A stretch of DNA of 64,000 bases from Caldicellulosiruptor acetigenus (GTDB lineage: Bacteria; Bacillota; Thermoanaerobacteria; Caldicellulosiruptorales; Caldicellulosiruptoraceae). The position numbers were made by a program, and so were the translations under genes. The DNA lies in the NCBI RefSeq assembly GCF_026914305.1, contig NZ_CP113866.1, positions 690,183 through 754,182 on the forward strand. Direction: 5' to 3'. The first letter of the stretch is position 1. Every line of letters starts with the position of its first letter. Shown here in pieces: positions 37,186-46,426 of this stretch. The notes beneath the pieces were generated by a model, which searched no databases, had not been told where the DNA came from, and worked only from the letters and a program-made list of their open reading frames with translations.

Positions 37186-38760
37186 TTGTTTAAAGTAGTT
37201 TTAATTGATGATGAGCCGATAATTATTGAAGGGCTGAAAAAGATTTTAGACTGGAGTGCACTTGGATTTGAAATAGTTGCTGTTGCATATGATGGTGTAG
37301 ATGGTGTTTCGAAACTGCTCGAAATAAATCCTGAGGTTGCTTTAATTGATATAAGAATACCTGGGATTGATGGACTTTCACTTATACAGAAAGTAAAAGA
37401 AAAAAATCTGTCAACCAAGATTGTTATCCTTTCTGGTTATTCGGAGTTTGAATATGCTCAAAAGGCTGTAGAACTTGGAGTTGAGGGTTATCTTTTAAAA
37501 CCTGTTGATAAAAACCTTCTTGAAGAAAAGTTAAAAATCATAAAACAAAAACTGGAAGAAGAGTTTGAAGTAACACAGATAATTTCAAGTACAAAAAAAT
37601 TGACTAAGGAGAAAGCAATTGAAAAACTAATATTTGGGGCTTTGAGCAATAGCGAAATAGACTATATAAATAAATTTTTTGAACTTCAGCTTCCGTGGAA
37701 AAAATATCAAGTTGCTATAGTTCAGCTGCTCGAGGAAAATTTGAGCTGTTGTGAGATAAGTCAAAAAGTTTTATATGTAAAAGAAAAAGTGGATGGTTTT
37801 TTAGAAAAAAATATGTGCGGTTTTTCTGTTATAATTAACAACAATATTTGTATACTTTTCAAGGATTTTTATTATCCATTCAATGGGAGAAGTATTAATA
37901 TTTTAAAGGATACTCTTATGAAACATACTGGTGGTCAAATTATTATTTCAATTGGAAGTGAAGTAGAAAATTATAGTGAAATACCAAAGTCTTTTAAAGA
38001 AGCGAATGTACTTTTAAAGAAAAGGTTTTTATTGGGGTATCGTGGATTAATATTTACAAAAGAAGTATTTTTCCAAAGAGATACAGGTGAAAGAAGTTTT
38101 GATAACAAAAGATTTGCTTCTGATTTGGCAGTTGCTATTGAACTTGGCAACTTTGCCAAAATAAATGAAATATTAGAGATAAAAGCAAATAACTTGATAG
38201 AAAAAGATGTTTCTGAGGGGGAAGCAAAGAGTGACTTTTATAATTTCTTTGTTGAGGTTTTATATAAGTTGTCTCAAAATGAAGAGTATAAAAAAGTTGT
38301 AGAAGGATACCTCTCTCAAGAAGTTTTCAGAAATCTATTTTTACAAAAAACTTTAACAGAACTGAAAGGTCTTGTAAAATACTATTTTGTTATGATTTCA
38401 GAACGAATAAGAAAACTTTATTCAGAAGACTTTAAGGATAAAATTGAGGAGTTTTTAAAAAAGAACTATTTCAGAGATATAAAGCTTGAGGCTTTGGCAG
38501 AGAGTTTTGGTTATAATACCTCTTATTTTAGTAAACTTTTCAAAAAGACTTTTGGTGAAAACTTTTCATCCTACGTCGAAAAAGTAAGAATTGAAAAAGC
38601 AAAAGAATTTCTAAAAGGTGGCGAAAAGGTTTCGGAAGTTGCCAGGAAAGTTGGGTATGAGGATATAGATTATTTTTGTTCAAGATTTAAAAAATATGTG
38701 GGATGTTCACCAAAAGAATACAAAGTAGGGAATAAAAATGAAGAAAAAAATTCACCTTGA
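37186..38760 (+). CDS. YesN-like response regulator with AraC output domain
   Basis: The N-terminal receiver domain FKVVLIDDEPIIIEGLKKIL carries the acidic pair and the phosphorylated Asp in PEVALIDIRIPGIDGLSLI. The switch lysine lies in GYLLKPVDKN. A middle region of about 270 residues lacks known motifs. The C-terminal AraC-type domain reads LEALAESFGYNTSYFSKLFK and VSEVARKVGYEDIDYFCSRF. The start is TTG 37186 after AAAGGAGATG. It lies 3 bases after the kinase gene, so they are a cognate pair. The ABC transporter genes downstream are the likely target. Confidence 0.94.
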   Translation: MFKVVLIDDEPIIIEGLKKILDWSALGFEIVAVAYDGVDGVSKLLEINPEVALIDIRIPGIDGLSLIQKVKEKNLSTKIVILSGYSEFEYAQKAVELGVEGYLLKPVDKNLLEEKLKIIKQKLEEEFEVTQIISSTKKLTKEKAIEKLIFGALSNSEIDYINKFFELQLPWKKYQVAIVQLLEENLSCCEISQKVLYVKEKVDGFLEKNMCGFSVIINNNICILFKDFYYPFNGRSINILKDTLMKHTGGQIIISIGSEVENYSEIPKSFKEANVLLKKRFLLGYRGLIFTKEVFFQRDTGERSFDNKRFASDLAVAIELGNFAKINEILEIKANNLIEKDVSEGEAKSDFYNFFVEVLYKLSQNEEYKKVVEGYLSQEVFRNLFLQKTLTELKGLVKYYFVMISERIRKLYSEDFKDKIEEFLKKNYFRDIKLEALAESFGYNTSYFSKLFKKTFGENFSSYVEKVRIEKAKEFLKGGEKVSEVARKVGYEDIDYFCSRFKKYVGCSPKEYKVGNKNEEKNSP

Positions 38761-38768
38761 GCTTCTTG

Positions 38769-38800
38769 AAAGGCCTATTCTGAAAGGCTTTTATTTTTTT
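38769..38800 (+). terminator. Terminator after the response regulator gene
   Basis: AAAGGCCT (38769-38776) and AGGCTTTT (38785-38792) form an 8-bp stem with one G-T pair, followed by ATTTTTTT. Confidence 0.75.
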
Positions 38801-38934
38801 GTGGGTAAGACAAAACAAAACTGTCGGGTATAACATGTCAAAATATTGGGGTATGAGTTTTTAATTTTTGATTTTAGAATTATAATTGCAAGCAAGATTC
38901 AAAAAAATAAACAGAAAACCTTGGAGGTTTATAA

Positions 38935-39849
38935 ATGAATAAATCTAAATTAACCAAAACATTGTGGAAACAAAGATATTTAATCTTAATGGTATTCCCA
39001 TTTATTGTTTGGTTAATAATATTTAGATACATACCCCTGTGGGGATGGATAATGGCTTTTCAAGATTACAGACCTGGAAAACCAATTTGGCAACAAGAAT
39101 GGGTAGGGATAAGATGGTTTGCAGAGATGTTCCAAGACCCAGATTTTTATAAGGCTATGCGAAATACACTGGTAATGAGCATTATGGGATTAGTATTTGG
39201 TTTTCCGCTACCGATAATATTAGCTTTGCTTTTAAATGAAATAAAGAATATGGCGTTTAAGAGGACTGTCCAAACAATTTCATACCTTCCCCACTTTGTT
39301 TCATGGGTTGTTGTTGCAAGTTTGGTAAGTGAGATTTTGTCTCCAAGCGGTATTATAAATCAAATCTTGCAAAAACTCCATTTGACAAATTACCCAATTA
39401 TGTTTATGGCAGAACCGCGTTATTTTTGGTGGATAGTTACATTTTCTGATATTTGGAAAGAACTTGGCTGGAACACGATAATTTATTTAGCAGCAATCAC
39501 TTCAATAAATCCCGAACTTTACGAGGCAGCAACTGTTGATGGTGCAGGAAGGTTTAGAAAAATGATAAGTATTACCCTTCCCGGAATAATGCCGACCGTT
39601 ATTGTCCTTCTTATTTTAAGCATAGGAAATATAATCAATATAGGCTTTGAAAGACAGTTTCTTTTAAGAACAGCTGCAACAAGGGATGTGGCAGATGTCA
39701 TTGACCTTTATATTCTTTCGTACGGAATTGGTACAGGCAGATATTCTTTTGGCACAGCTGCGGGGGTATTCAAGTCAGTTTTAAGTCTTACGCTTTTGAT
39801 CTTTGCAAACTGGCTTTCTAAAAAGACAACTGGCTATAGAATGATGTAG
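38935..39849 (+). CDS. ABC sugar transporter permease, LplB type
   Basis: First inner-membrane permease of a CUT1-type oligosaccharide importer. Six membrane helices are expected. The N-terminal LILMVFPFIVWLIIFRYIPL and the family loop EAATVDGAGRFRKMISITLPGI (the EAA motif that contacts the ATPase) are visible. It has 304 residues and belongs to the LplB/YtfT subgroup, which typically works with YtcP-type permeases and large solute-binding proteins. ATG 38935 follows TTGGAGGTT. No ATPase gene is in the operon. Confidence 0.94.
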   Translation: MNKSKLTKTLWKQRYLILMVFPFIVWLIIFRYIPLWGWIMAFQDYRPGKPIWQQEWVGIRWFAEMFQDPDFYKAMRNTLVMSIMGLVFGFPLPIILALLLNEIKNMAFKRTVQTISYLPHFVSWVVVASLVSEILSPSGIINQILQKLHLTNYPIMFMAEPRYFWWIVTFSDIWKELGWNTIIYLAAITSINPELYEAATVDGAGRFRKMISITLPGIMPTVIVLLILSIGNIINIGFERQFLLRTAATRDVADVIDLYILSYGIGTGRYSFGTAAGVFKSVLSLTLLIFANWLSKKTTGYRMM

Positions 39850-39885
39850 TTAAAAATTGGAAAACGATGTGGGAGGCTTTTTAAG

Positions 39886-40776
39886 ATGAAAAAGAAGACA
39901 GTGGGCGACATAGCATTTGAGATTTTTAATTACACGTTAATGATAGTCTTAGCAATTGTAACCTTATATCCATTTTTACATGTCCTTGCTGTATCACTAA
40001 ATGACCCTTACGATGCAATAAAAGGTGGAATAACTATTTTTCCCAGAAAATTTACATTGGTAAATTACATAGAAACCTTAAATTATCCTCAAATTCCATG
40101 GGCTGTGTTTATAACTGTATTAAGAACAGTAACTGGAACAGTTTTAGGAGTACTTTCATCTGCAATGGTTGCCTATGTTATAAACCGAAAGGATTTTATT
40201 GCAAGAAAAGCTGTTTCGATAATGTTTATTATAACCATGTACGTGAGCGGGGGACTTATTCCAGAGTATATGCTCATGCGTGGTCTTGGACTTATGAACA
40301 ATTTCCTTGTGTACATTCTGCCCGGGCTTATAAGTCCGTTTAACGTGATTGTCATAAAATCTTACATGGAAGGCATTCCAGCTGATGTAGAAGAGTCTGC
40401 AATGATAGATGGTGCTAATGACTTTTTGATATTCTGGAAGATAATATTGCCACTTTGTGCACCTGTAATCGCAACAATAAGCTTATTCATTGCCGTGGGG
40501 CACTGGAACTCATGGTTTGATACATATCTTTATTGCTCAAGTGAACCAAAGCTCACAACCTTGCAATATGAACTTCAAAAGATTTTGTCTAATGCAACAG
40601 CTTCATCTCAGGTAGATTACTACAGCAATCTTGACCCTAACAGAACAATGAAGGTAACCCCTCATTCTCTCAGAATGGCTATGACCATAATTGTAACCTT
40701 GCCAATATTGTTCGTGTATCCATTTGTTCAGAGATATTTTATTCATGGTATGACAATTGGTGCTGTAAAGAGTTAG
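39886..40776 (+). CDS. ABC sugar transporter permease, YtcP type
   Basis: Second permease of the same importer, 296 residues. The start KKTVGDIAFEIFNYTLMIVL and the VLAVSLNDPYDAIKGGI region are typical of YtcP-like proteins. The ATPase-contact EAA loop is VEESAMIDGANDFLIFWKII. It lies 36 bases after the first permease gene. A small hairpin and the solute-binding protein gene follow. It needs a shared ATPase (MsiK/MalK type) encoded elsewhere. Confidence 0.94.
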   Translation: MKKKTVGDIAFEIFNYTLMIVLAIVTLYPFLHVLAVSLNDPYDAIKGGITIFPRKFTLVNYIETLNYPQIPWAVFITVLRTVTGTVLGVLSSAMVAYVINRKDFIARKAVSIMFIITMYVSGGLIPEYMLMRGLGLMNNFLVYILPGLISPFNVIVIKSYMEGIPADVEESAMIDGANDFLIFWKIILPLCAPVIATISLFIAVGHWNSWFDTYLYCSSEPKLTTLQYELQKILSNATASSQVDYYSNLDPNRTMKVTPHSLRMAMTIIVTLPILFVYPFVQRYFIHGMTIGAVKS

Positions 40777-40794
40777 TAGAGTGGATGGGCTTTT

Positions 40795-40815
40795 AGCTGG
40801 TAAAAACCAGCTTTT
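40795..40815 (+). promoter_or_regulatory. Intercistronic hairpin between permease and binding-protein genes
   Basis: AGCTGGT (40795-40801) and ACCAGCT (40806-40812) enclose an AAAA loop, followed by TTT. Such a structure may end some transcripts or protect the binding-protein mRNA from decay, so that more of it is made. Confidence 0.5.
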
Positions 40816-40851
40816 AGCATAAAACAAAAAATGGGGAGGGTTAAATGAGGT

Positions 40852-42549
40852 ATGAGAATTTCAAAAAAGTTACTCTCGGTTTTATCAATTGTAGTGGTTG
40901 TAAGCTTTGTTTTAGGAATTGGCTTTGTTGGGAATGCTGGTAGTTCAAAGCTTGTCCATCCTCTAAAACCAACACCAGAAGCTAAAACTCCTATTACATT
41001 TACAATGTATAGTGCTGAAACAAACCCAAATGATGATGGATTTAAGTCTCCAGTCGCGCAGAAGATAAAAGAACTTACAGGTGTTACATTAAAAATTGAG
41101 TATGCAATAGCTGCAGGTGCTGGTCAACAAAAACTTCAGCTTATGGCAGCAAGTGGTGACTACCCGGATTTGGTTTATGCAAAGGGAGATTTGCAGCTTC
41201 TTAAGAATGCCGGTGGTATTGTACAGCTGGATAGTTTAATAGAAAAATACGGTCCTAATATCAAAAAGGCATATGGCAAAAATCTTAAAAGGCTCAGATG
41301 GAGTCCTCAAGACCCGCATATCTATTGCTTGGGAATAACAACAGATAATGATGCAACACTGGATGTAAATGGCGGTTTTATGGTTCAGCACAGAGTAGTA
41401 ATTGAGCAGAAATATCCTAAGATTAGGACAATAAAAGATTTTGAAAATGTCATAGTAAATTACTGGAAAAAACATCCTACAACAGACGGTCTTCCAACCA
41501 TTCCTCTGACACTTTCTGCTGATGACTGGAGAACGGTTATTTCTGTAACAAATCCAGCATTTATAGCAACTGGTGCACCTGATGATGGAGAGTTTTATGT
41601 TGATCCAAAGACTTTAAAGGTAATTAGACATTATAAAAGACCTATTGAAAAAGAATATTTCAAATGGTTAAATCACTTGTGGAATGCTGGAATTCTTGAT
41701 AGAGAAACATTTGTTCAAAAGGATGACCAGTACAAAGCAAAGATTGCATCGGGAAGAGTGCTTGCTTTGATTGATGCTGGCTGGGCTGTGAGCGAGCCTA
41801 TTACAGCACTTAAGAAAGCAGGAAAATATGAATACACATATGGTTATTATCCTGTTACAGTAAACGAAAAGATTAAACAGGCTCCGCCCGATGTTAAGGT
41901 TGGATACACAGGTGGCTGGGGTGTTGCAATAACTGTCAAGTGCAAGGACAAGGTAAGAGCCATTAAATTTTTAGATTGGATGTGCACAGAAGATGCAAAT
42001 ATCTTAAGACAGTGGGGAATAGAAGGAGTTCATCACACATATGTAAATGGTAAAAGAGTATTTCTTTCAAAAATTGACCAGATGCGAAAAACAGACCCAA
42101 CGTTCTCTAAAAAGACTGGGATTGGTGCATACCTTTATCCATTCCCAAGACTGCCCAATACGTATATTGATTCAACAGGAAATCCAATTGCACCTGATAC
42201 AAGGAAAGAAGATATAAGAAAGAACTATAGTGATGTTGAAAAGAAAGTTCTCTCAGCATACAAAGCTGAGATTTGGAAGGACTTGTTCCCAAAATCAAAT
42301 GAATATCCAGAAAAAACGTGGGGATATCTGTGGATGATTTCAATTGATGATCCTAATATCAAAACAATAAACGATAAAATTTGGAATTATACACTTTCGA
42401 CCATTCCAAAAGTTGTAATGGCAAAAGAAAAGGATTTTGATAAGGTATGGAACGAATTTTTAGCTGGTTTTGAGAAACTTGGCAACAGCAAAGTTGAAGA
42501 ATATTATACAAAGAGAATTAAGCAGAATATTGAATTGTGGACAAAATAA
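40852..42549 (+). CDS. Extracellular solute-binding protein of the sugar importer
   Basis: Large (565-residue) substrate-binding protein that captures oligosaccharides for the two preceding permeases. It begins with a lysine-containing N-region and the hydrophobic segment LLSVLSIVVVVSFVLGIGFV. Conserved features of the LipO-like family are PITFTMYSAETNPNDDGF near the mature N-terminus and VGYTGGWGVAITVKCKDK. Unusually, no lipobox cysteine follows the hydrophobic segment (it ends VGNAGSSK). It may therefore be released or held by the uncleaved helix instead of a lipid anchor. A GGGGAGGG ribosome site precedes ATG 40852. Confidence 0.93.
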   Translation: MRISKKLLSVLSIVVVVSFVLGIGFVGNAGSSKLVHPLKPTPEAKTPITFTMYSAETNPNDDGFKSPVAQKIKELTGVTLKIEYAIAAGAGQQKLQLMAASGDYPDLVYAKGDLQLLKNAGGIVQLDSLIEKYGPNIKKAYGKNLKRLRWSPQDPHIYCLGITTDNDATLDVNGGFMVQHRVVIEQKYPKIRTIKDFENVIVNYWKKHPTTDGLPTIPLTLSADDWRTVISVTNPAFIATGAPDDGEFYVDPKTLKVIRHYKRPIEKEYFKWLNHLWNAGILDRETFVQKDDQYKAKIASGRVLALIDAGWAVSEPITALKKAGKYEYTYGYYPVTVNEKIKQAPPDVKVGYTGGWGVAITVKCKDKVRAIKFLDWMCTEDANILRQWGIEGVHHTYVNGKRVFLSKIDQMRKTDPTFSKKTGIGAYLYPFPRLPNTYIDSTGNPIAPDTRKEDIRKNYSDVEKKVLSAYKAEIWKDLFPKSNEYPEKTWGYLWMISIDDPNIKTINDKIWNYTLSTIPKVVMAKEKDFDKVWNEFLAGFEKLGNSKVEEYYTKRIKQNIELWTK

Positions 42550-42564
42550 TAAAGTTTGCCGGAG

Positions 42565-42619
42565 GAGGCTGCTTTCCGAAAGTTAAAAAATGGTGAGCAG
42601 CCTCTTTAATTTTCTTAAA
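42565..42619 (+). terminator. Terminator of the transporter operon
   Basis: GAGGCTGCT (42565-42573) and AGCAGCCTC (42596-42604) form a 9-bp stem, followed by TTTAATTTTCTT. Confidence 0.85.
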
Positions 42620-42672
42620 TTATGTAGTATAAAATATAAGTATAATCTCACATCCTAAAGAGGGAATCTTGA

Positions 42673-43323
42673 ATGCTGCAGGATATATTGAAAATCATAT
42701 TTGCAATCTTAGCAGGTGGACTCATTGGCATTGAACGTGAAAATGTCCACAGACCGGCAGGTTTCAGAACGCACATTTTGGTGTGTGTAGGTTCAACGCT
42801 TGTTATGATGACATCTGAGTATATCTATGATATTTATTACAAAGGGCATGCAAACATAGATGTTGCAAGGCTTGGGGCTCAGGTCATCTCAGGAATTGGT
42901 TTTTTGGGTGCAGGGACAATTATAAAAGATGGTGCGACAGTAAAGGGATTGACCACTGCTGCAACTCTGTGGGCTGTTGCGTGTATTGGTCTTGCAATTG
43001 GAATTGGGTATTACAAAGGAGCTTTTTTAGCAACAGCAGCTGTGTATCTTACTTTGATTCTATTAAAAAAGTTTGAAGTAAGATTTGTATCAAAAGGAAT
43101 TTTGAGGTCAATTACTGTCGAGGGGCACAACTTGAAAAGTTTTATTCAAAAGATAGATTCAATTTTGACTGCACACTCCGTGACAATAAAGGATATCAAA
43201 TTTATGCATGAAGAGAATGAAAAGGTTTGTTATAAAGCTTTGGTTTTGCCAGATACCAGCATAAATCAACTTATAACAGAGTTATATCTGATTGAAGGCG
43301 TGAGCCGCGTAACTTTTGAGTAA
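42673..43323 (+). CDS. MgtC/SapB family membrane protein
   Basis: Membrane protein of the MgtC/SapB family, linked in other bacteria to magnesium limitation or ATPase regulation. The N-terminal domain (residues 1-140) has the family motifs GGLIGIEREN, RPAGFRTHILVCVGS, GAQVISGIGFLGAGTI and GLTTAATLWAVA, with four or five helices. The C-terminal part of about 75 residues is soluble and ACT-like. It has 216 residues and is transcribed alone. Confidence 0.92.
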   Translation: MLQDILKIIFAILAGGLIGIERENVHRPAGFRTHILVCVGSTLVMMTSEYIYDIYYKGHANIDVARLGAQVISGIGFLGAGTIIKDGATVKGLTTAATLWAVACIGLAIGIGYYKGAFLATAAVYLTLILLKKFEVRFVSKGILRSITVEGHNLKSFIQKIDSILTAHSVTIKDIKFMHEENEKVCYKALVLPDTSINQLITELYLIEGVSRVTFE

Positions 43324-43352
43324 AAAAAAATACTTTTAAAAAAATTGCAGTG

Positions 43353-43361
43353 TGGTATAAT
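43353..43361 (+). promoter_or_regulatory. Extended -10 promoter of the decarboxylase gene
   Basis: TGGTATAAT, a TGn extended -10, lies about 35 bases before the start codon. No good -35 is seen. Confidence 0.55.
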
Positions 43362-43396
43362 TATCAATCAGAAAATTAAAAAATATAGAGAAAGAA

Positions 43397-44878
43397 ATGG
43401 AGGCAGGGCAGAATAAGGTGACAAAGGAGGATCAGAGCAAAACACCCTTATTTGATGCTGTAAAAAGACATATTGAAAAGAACATAATACCGTTCCACGT
43501 TCCAGGGCACAAATATGGAAGAGGTCTTAAAGAGTTTACCGATTTTGTCGGGCAAAACGTCATGCTCATGGATTTAAATGGCATGGAAGATTTAGACAAT
43601 GCAAACAACCCAATTGGTGTCATCTATGAAGCTGAAAAACTATTTGCAAGCGCGTTTGGTGCTCAGTATGCATATTTTCTGGTAAATGGCACGACATCCG
43701 GTGTTCAGACAATGATAATGTCGGCATGCGAACCTGGAGATGAGATAATACTGCCTCGAAATGCACATAAAAGCGCGTTTGGCGGGATAATCCTAAGCGG
43801 GGCAATTCCTGTTTATGTTCAGCCAGAGGTCAATGAAGAGCTTGGGATTACTATGGGTGTTACAATTGAGAATGTAAAAAAGGCAATATTGAAACATCCT
43901 CATGCCAAAGCAGTTTTTGTTATAAACCCAACATATTATGGAATTGCAAGTGATTTGAAGTCCATAACAAGGACAGCGCACAAGTTTGGAATGGCCGTTT
44001 TGGTAGATGAAGCGCATGGTGCACATATGGGATTTCATAACGATTTTCCGCTCACTGCAATGGAAGTTGGAGCAGACATGAGCGCAGTTTCTACTCACAA
44101 AACAGGCGGGTCGCTCACTCAAAGTTCAGTGCTTCTTCTTAGAGGCCACAGGATTCAACCAGAAACTGTCAAGCAGGTTTTGAACCTTACTATGACAACA
44201 AGCTCGTCATACATTCTGATGTGTTCCATAGACGTTGCAAGAAAACAGCTTGCAATGTATGGTGAAGAGATGTTAGAAGAAACTTTGCGACTTGCCAGAA
44301 TGGCAAGAGAAGAGATTAACAAGATTGAAGGACTTTATGCATTTGGAAAAGAGCTAATTGGGACGCCAGGTGTTTATGACTTTGATGAGACAAAACTTGG
44401 TATAAATGTAAGAAGACTCGGCATAACTGGATATGAAGCTGAGAGAATTTTGAGGGATGAGTATAACATCCAGGTTGAGATGTCTGACCTTTACAATATC
44501 CTTGCAATAATCTCTTTGGGAGATACACAGGAGAGTGTGGAAAAGCTAATTGAAGCTCTTCGCGATATGGCGAAAAAGCTTGGTGTCAAGGATGTAAAGA
44601 CACCAACCATAGTACTGCACTCACCGCAGGTGATTGTGTCGCCAAGAGATGCGTTTTATAGCTCTAAAAAGGTTGTTGAGCTTGACAATGCAGTCGGAGA
44701 GATTTCGGGTGAGATGGTCATGGCGTATCCGCCTGGAATACCACTTATTTTGCCGGGTGAAAGAATTACAAAGGACCTTGTTGATTATATAAAACTTTTA
44801 AAAGAAGAAGACTGCCAGCTGCAGGGCACAGCCGACCCTTATGTAAATACAATAAGGGTACTTGGAACAGCTGATTAA
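43397..44878 (+). CDS. Orn/Lys/Arg decarboxylase (SpeA-like)
   Basis: Pyridoxal phosphate enzyme of the group I decarboxylase fold. In Firmicutes, members of this short form are usually arginine decarboxylases for polyamine synthesis. The N-terminal IPFHVPGHKYGRGLKEF, FLVNGTTSGVQTMIM, the Asp/Ala/His motif VLVDEAHGAHMGFH and the PLP lysine in STHKTGGSLTQSS are visible. It has 493 residues and lacks the N-terminal wing domain of inducible enterobacterial enzymes. Start choice: ATG 43397 lacks a strong site, and GTG 43418 has an AGGCAGGG upstream and is possible. Substrate (Arg or Lys) is not settled by sequence. Confidence 0.92.
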   Translation: MEAGQNKVTKEDQSKTPLFDAVKRHIEKNIIPFHVPGHKYGRGLKEFTDFVGQNVMLMDLNGMEDLDNANNPIGVIYEAEKLFASAFGAQYAYFLVNGTTSGVQTMIMSACEPGDEIILPRNAHKSAFGGIILSGAIPVYVQPEVNEELGITMGVTIENVKKAILKHPHAKAVFVINPTYYGIASDLKSITRTAHKFGMAVLVDEAHGAHMGFHNDFPLTAMEVGADMSAVSTHKTGGSLTQSSVLLLRGHRIQPETVKQVLNLTMTTSSSYILMCSIDVARKQLAMYGEEMLEETLRLARMAREEINKIEGLYAFGKELIGTPGVYDFDETKLGINVRRLGITGYEAERILRDEYNIQVEMSDLYNILAIISLGDTQESVEKLIEALRDMAKKLGVKDVKTPTIVLHSPQVIVSPRDAFYSSKKVVELDNAVGEISGEMVMAYPPGIPLILPGERITKDLVDYIKLLKEEDCQLQGTADPYVNTIRVLGTAD

Positions 44879-44884
44879 TAAAGA

Positions 44885-45334
44885 GTGCGCTTTTTGGATA
44901 TTTTAAAAACGTATTTGAAAGAGAGTGAGGACAGGTTGCTCAGTCCTTTAGTATATGCTTATATTGGAGATGCAGTATATGAGTTGTTTGTAAGAAACAA
45001 AATAATAGCTGAAAATCCAGATTTGACCCCCTACCTATACTATCTTAGAACTACTATGTATGTAAAAGCTTCGAGTCAAGCAATGGCTATAAAAAAATTA
45101 TATGAAGAGCTTGATGAAGATGAAAAAAGAATTGTAAAGAGAGGCAGAAATGCAAAACCAAAAACCATTCCCAGAAATGCCAAGTTGAGTGATTATAAAT
45201 ATGCCACGGCCCTTGAGGCACTAATTGGTTATCTTTATTTAGCAAATAACATTGAGAGATTAAATTATATTCTTTCACAAACGTATGATATAATAACTGA
45301 AGAATACAGCAATGCCAAGAATAGCTGTCAATAA
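44885..45334 (+). CDS. mrnC: Mini-ribonuclease III
   Basis: RNase III domain without a double-stranded RNA-binding domain, which matures 23S rRNA ends in Firmicutes. LLSPLVYAYIGDAVYELFVR is the metal-binding signature, and SDYKYATALEALIGYLYLAN the second RNase III motif with acidic residues. It has 149 residues. The start is GTG 44885, 6 bases after the decarboxylase stop codon. In Bacillus the gene sits beside rlmB, yacP and sigH. Here those genes lie 5 kb away, after an insertion of other genes. Confidence 0.93.
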   Translation: MRFLDILKTYLKESEDRLLSPLVYAYIGDAVYELFVRNKIIAENPDLTPYLYYLRTTMYVKASSQAMAIKKLYEELDEDEKRIVKRGRNAKPKTIPRNAKLSDYKYATALEALIGYLYLANNIERLNYILSQTYDIITEEYSNAKNSCQ

Positions 45335-45355
45335 TATTAGGAAGGAGTTTTCCAA

Positions 45356-46381
45356 ATGATTGCAGGATTAATAATTCTGCTATTGGTTATTTTATTTTTA
45401 CCCTTTTTATTAAAGGCAGTTGAGCACAATTTGGAGTATTTCTTGTTTGTAATGGGTATTATTGGTGTTATTATTTCTAAACAGATGAATTTAAAGTTAT
45501 TTGAGCACATACTTCAAAATAGATTAATCTACTATATAACTTTTGCAGTTTTGATAGCAGGTTTGCTGTTTTTCTTCTTTAGAAGTAGAATAAACAAAAT
45601 GATTGAATTATTGACCCATAAGATTTCAATACAATTTTTTGTGTTCATTTTAATTCTTATCTTAGGATTAAGTTCCAGTTTTATTACCGCGATAATTGCA
45701 TCATTGTTATTGACCGAAATTTTACATCATACACCGCTTGAGAGAAATACCAAATTAAAAGTTATTGTATTGGCATGTTTTGCGATAGGATTTGGAGCAG
45801 CATTAACGCCAGTGGGTGAACCATTGGCGACTATTACTATTTCAAAGCTCAAAGCTGATTTTTTCTATTTAGCAAGGGCTATTGGATTTGAAATTATTAT
45901 CACAATATTGCTTATGGCATTTTTGGCAGCCTTAGTTGTTAAAAAGGCAAATAAAGTTGATAAAGATGAATATATAGAAAATACAGAGGGAGTTAAAGAT
46001 GTTTTTTTAAGGGCTTTCAAGGTTTTTGTATTTGTGTTTGCACTTGAGCTTTTAGGAACAGCTTTCAAACCATTGATAGATTTGTACATTATAAAGTTGG
46101 ATGCAAAGATTCTTTACTGGGTAAATATGATTTCTGCTATAGTGGACAACGCAACCCTGGCAGCAGCTGAAATTTCTAAAGAAATGACAAATGAACAGGT
46201 TAGGGCGATTATTCTTGGAATGATTATAAGCGGAGGAATGTTAATACCTGGGAATATACCGAACATAATATCAGCAGGAAAATTTAAAATAAAAAGCAAA
46301 GAATGGGCAAAAATTGGAGTTCCAATAGGTTTGATTTTAATGGTCACCTATTTTGTTTTGGTGTTTATAGTTAGGGTGTAA
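45356..46381 (+). CDS. DUF1646 membrane protein, possible cation transporter
   Basis: Integral membrane protein of 341 residues with about ten hydrophobic segments. The pattern FGAALTPVGEPLATITIS and the later IVDNATLAAAEIS with GMIISGGMLIPGNIPNIIS recall the paired discontinuous helices of the ion transporter superfamily (NhaD/ArsB). The family is annotated as DUF1646; no substrate is established. It has a GGAAGGAG ribosome site. It lies between mrnC and fabZ, with no clear functional link. Confidence 0.85.
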   Translation: MIAGLIILLLVILFLPFLLKAVEHNLEYFLFVMGIIGVIISKQMNLKLFEHILQNRLIYYITFAVLIAGLLFFFFRSRINKMIELLTHKISIQFFVFILILILGLSSSFITAIIASLLLTEILHHTPLERNTKLKVIVLACFAIGFGAALTPVGEPLATITISKLKADFFYLARAIGFEIIITILLMAFLAALVVKKANKVDKDEYIENTEGVKDVFLRAFKVFVFVFALELLGTAFKPLIDLYIIKLDAKILYWVNMISAIVDNATLAAAEISKEMTNEQVRAIILGMIISGGMLIPGNIPNIISAGKFKIKSKEWAKIGVPIGLILMVTYFVLVFIVRV

Positions 46382-46426
46382 GAGTTTGAGTTTTTAGGAT
46401 TTTAGATTAGAAAGGAAGATTAAGTT

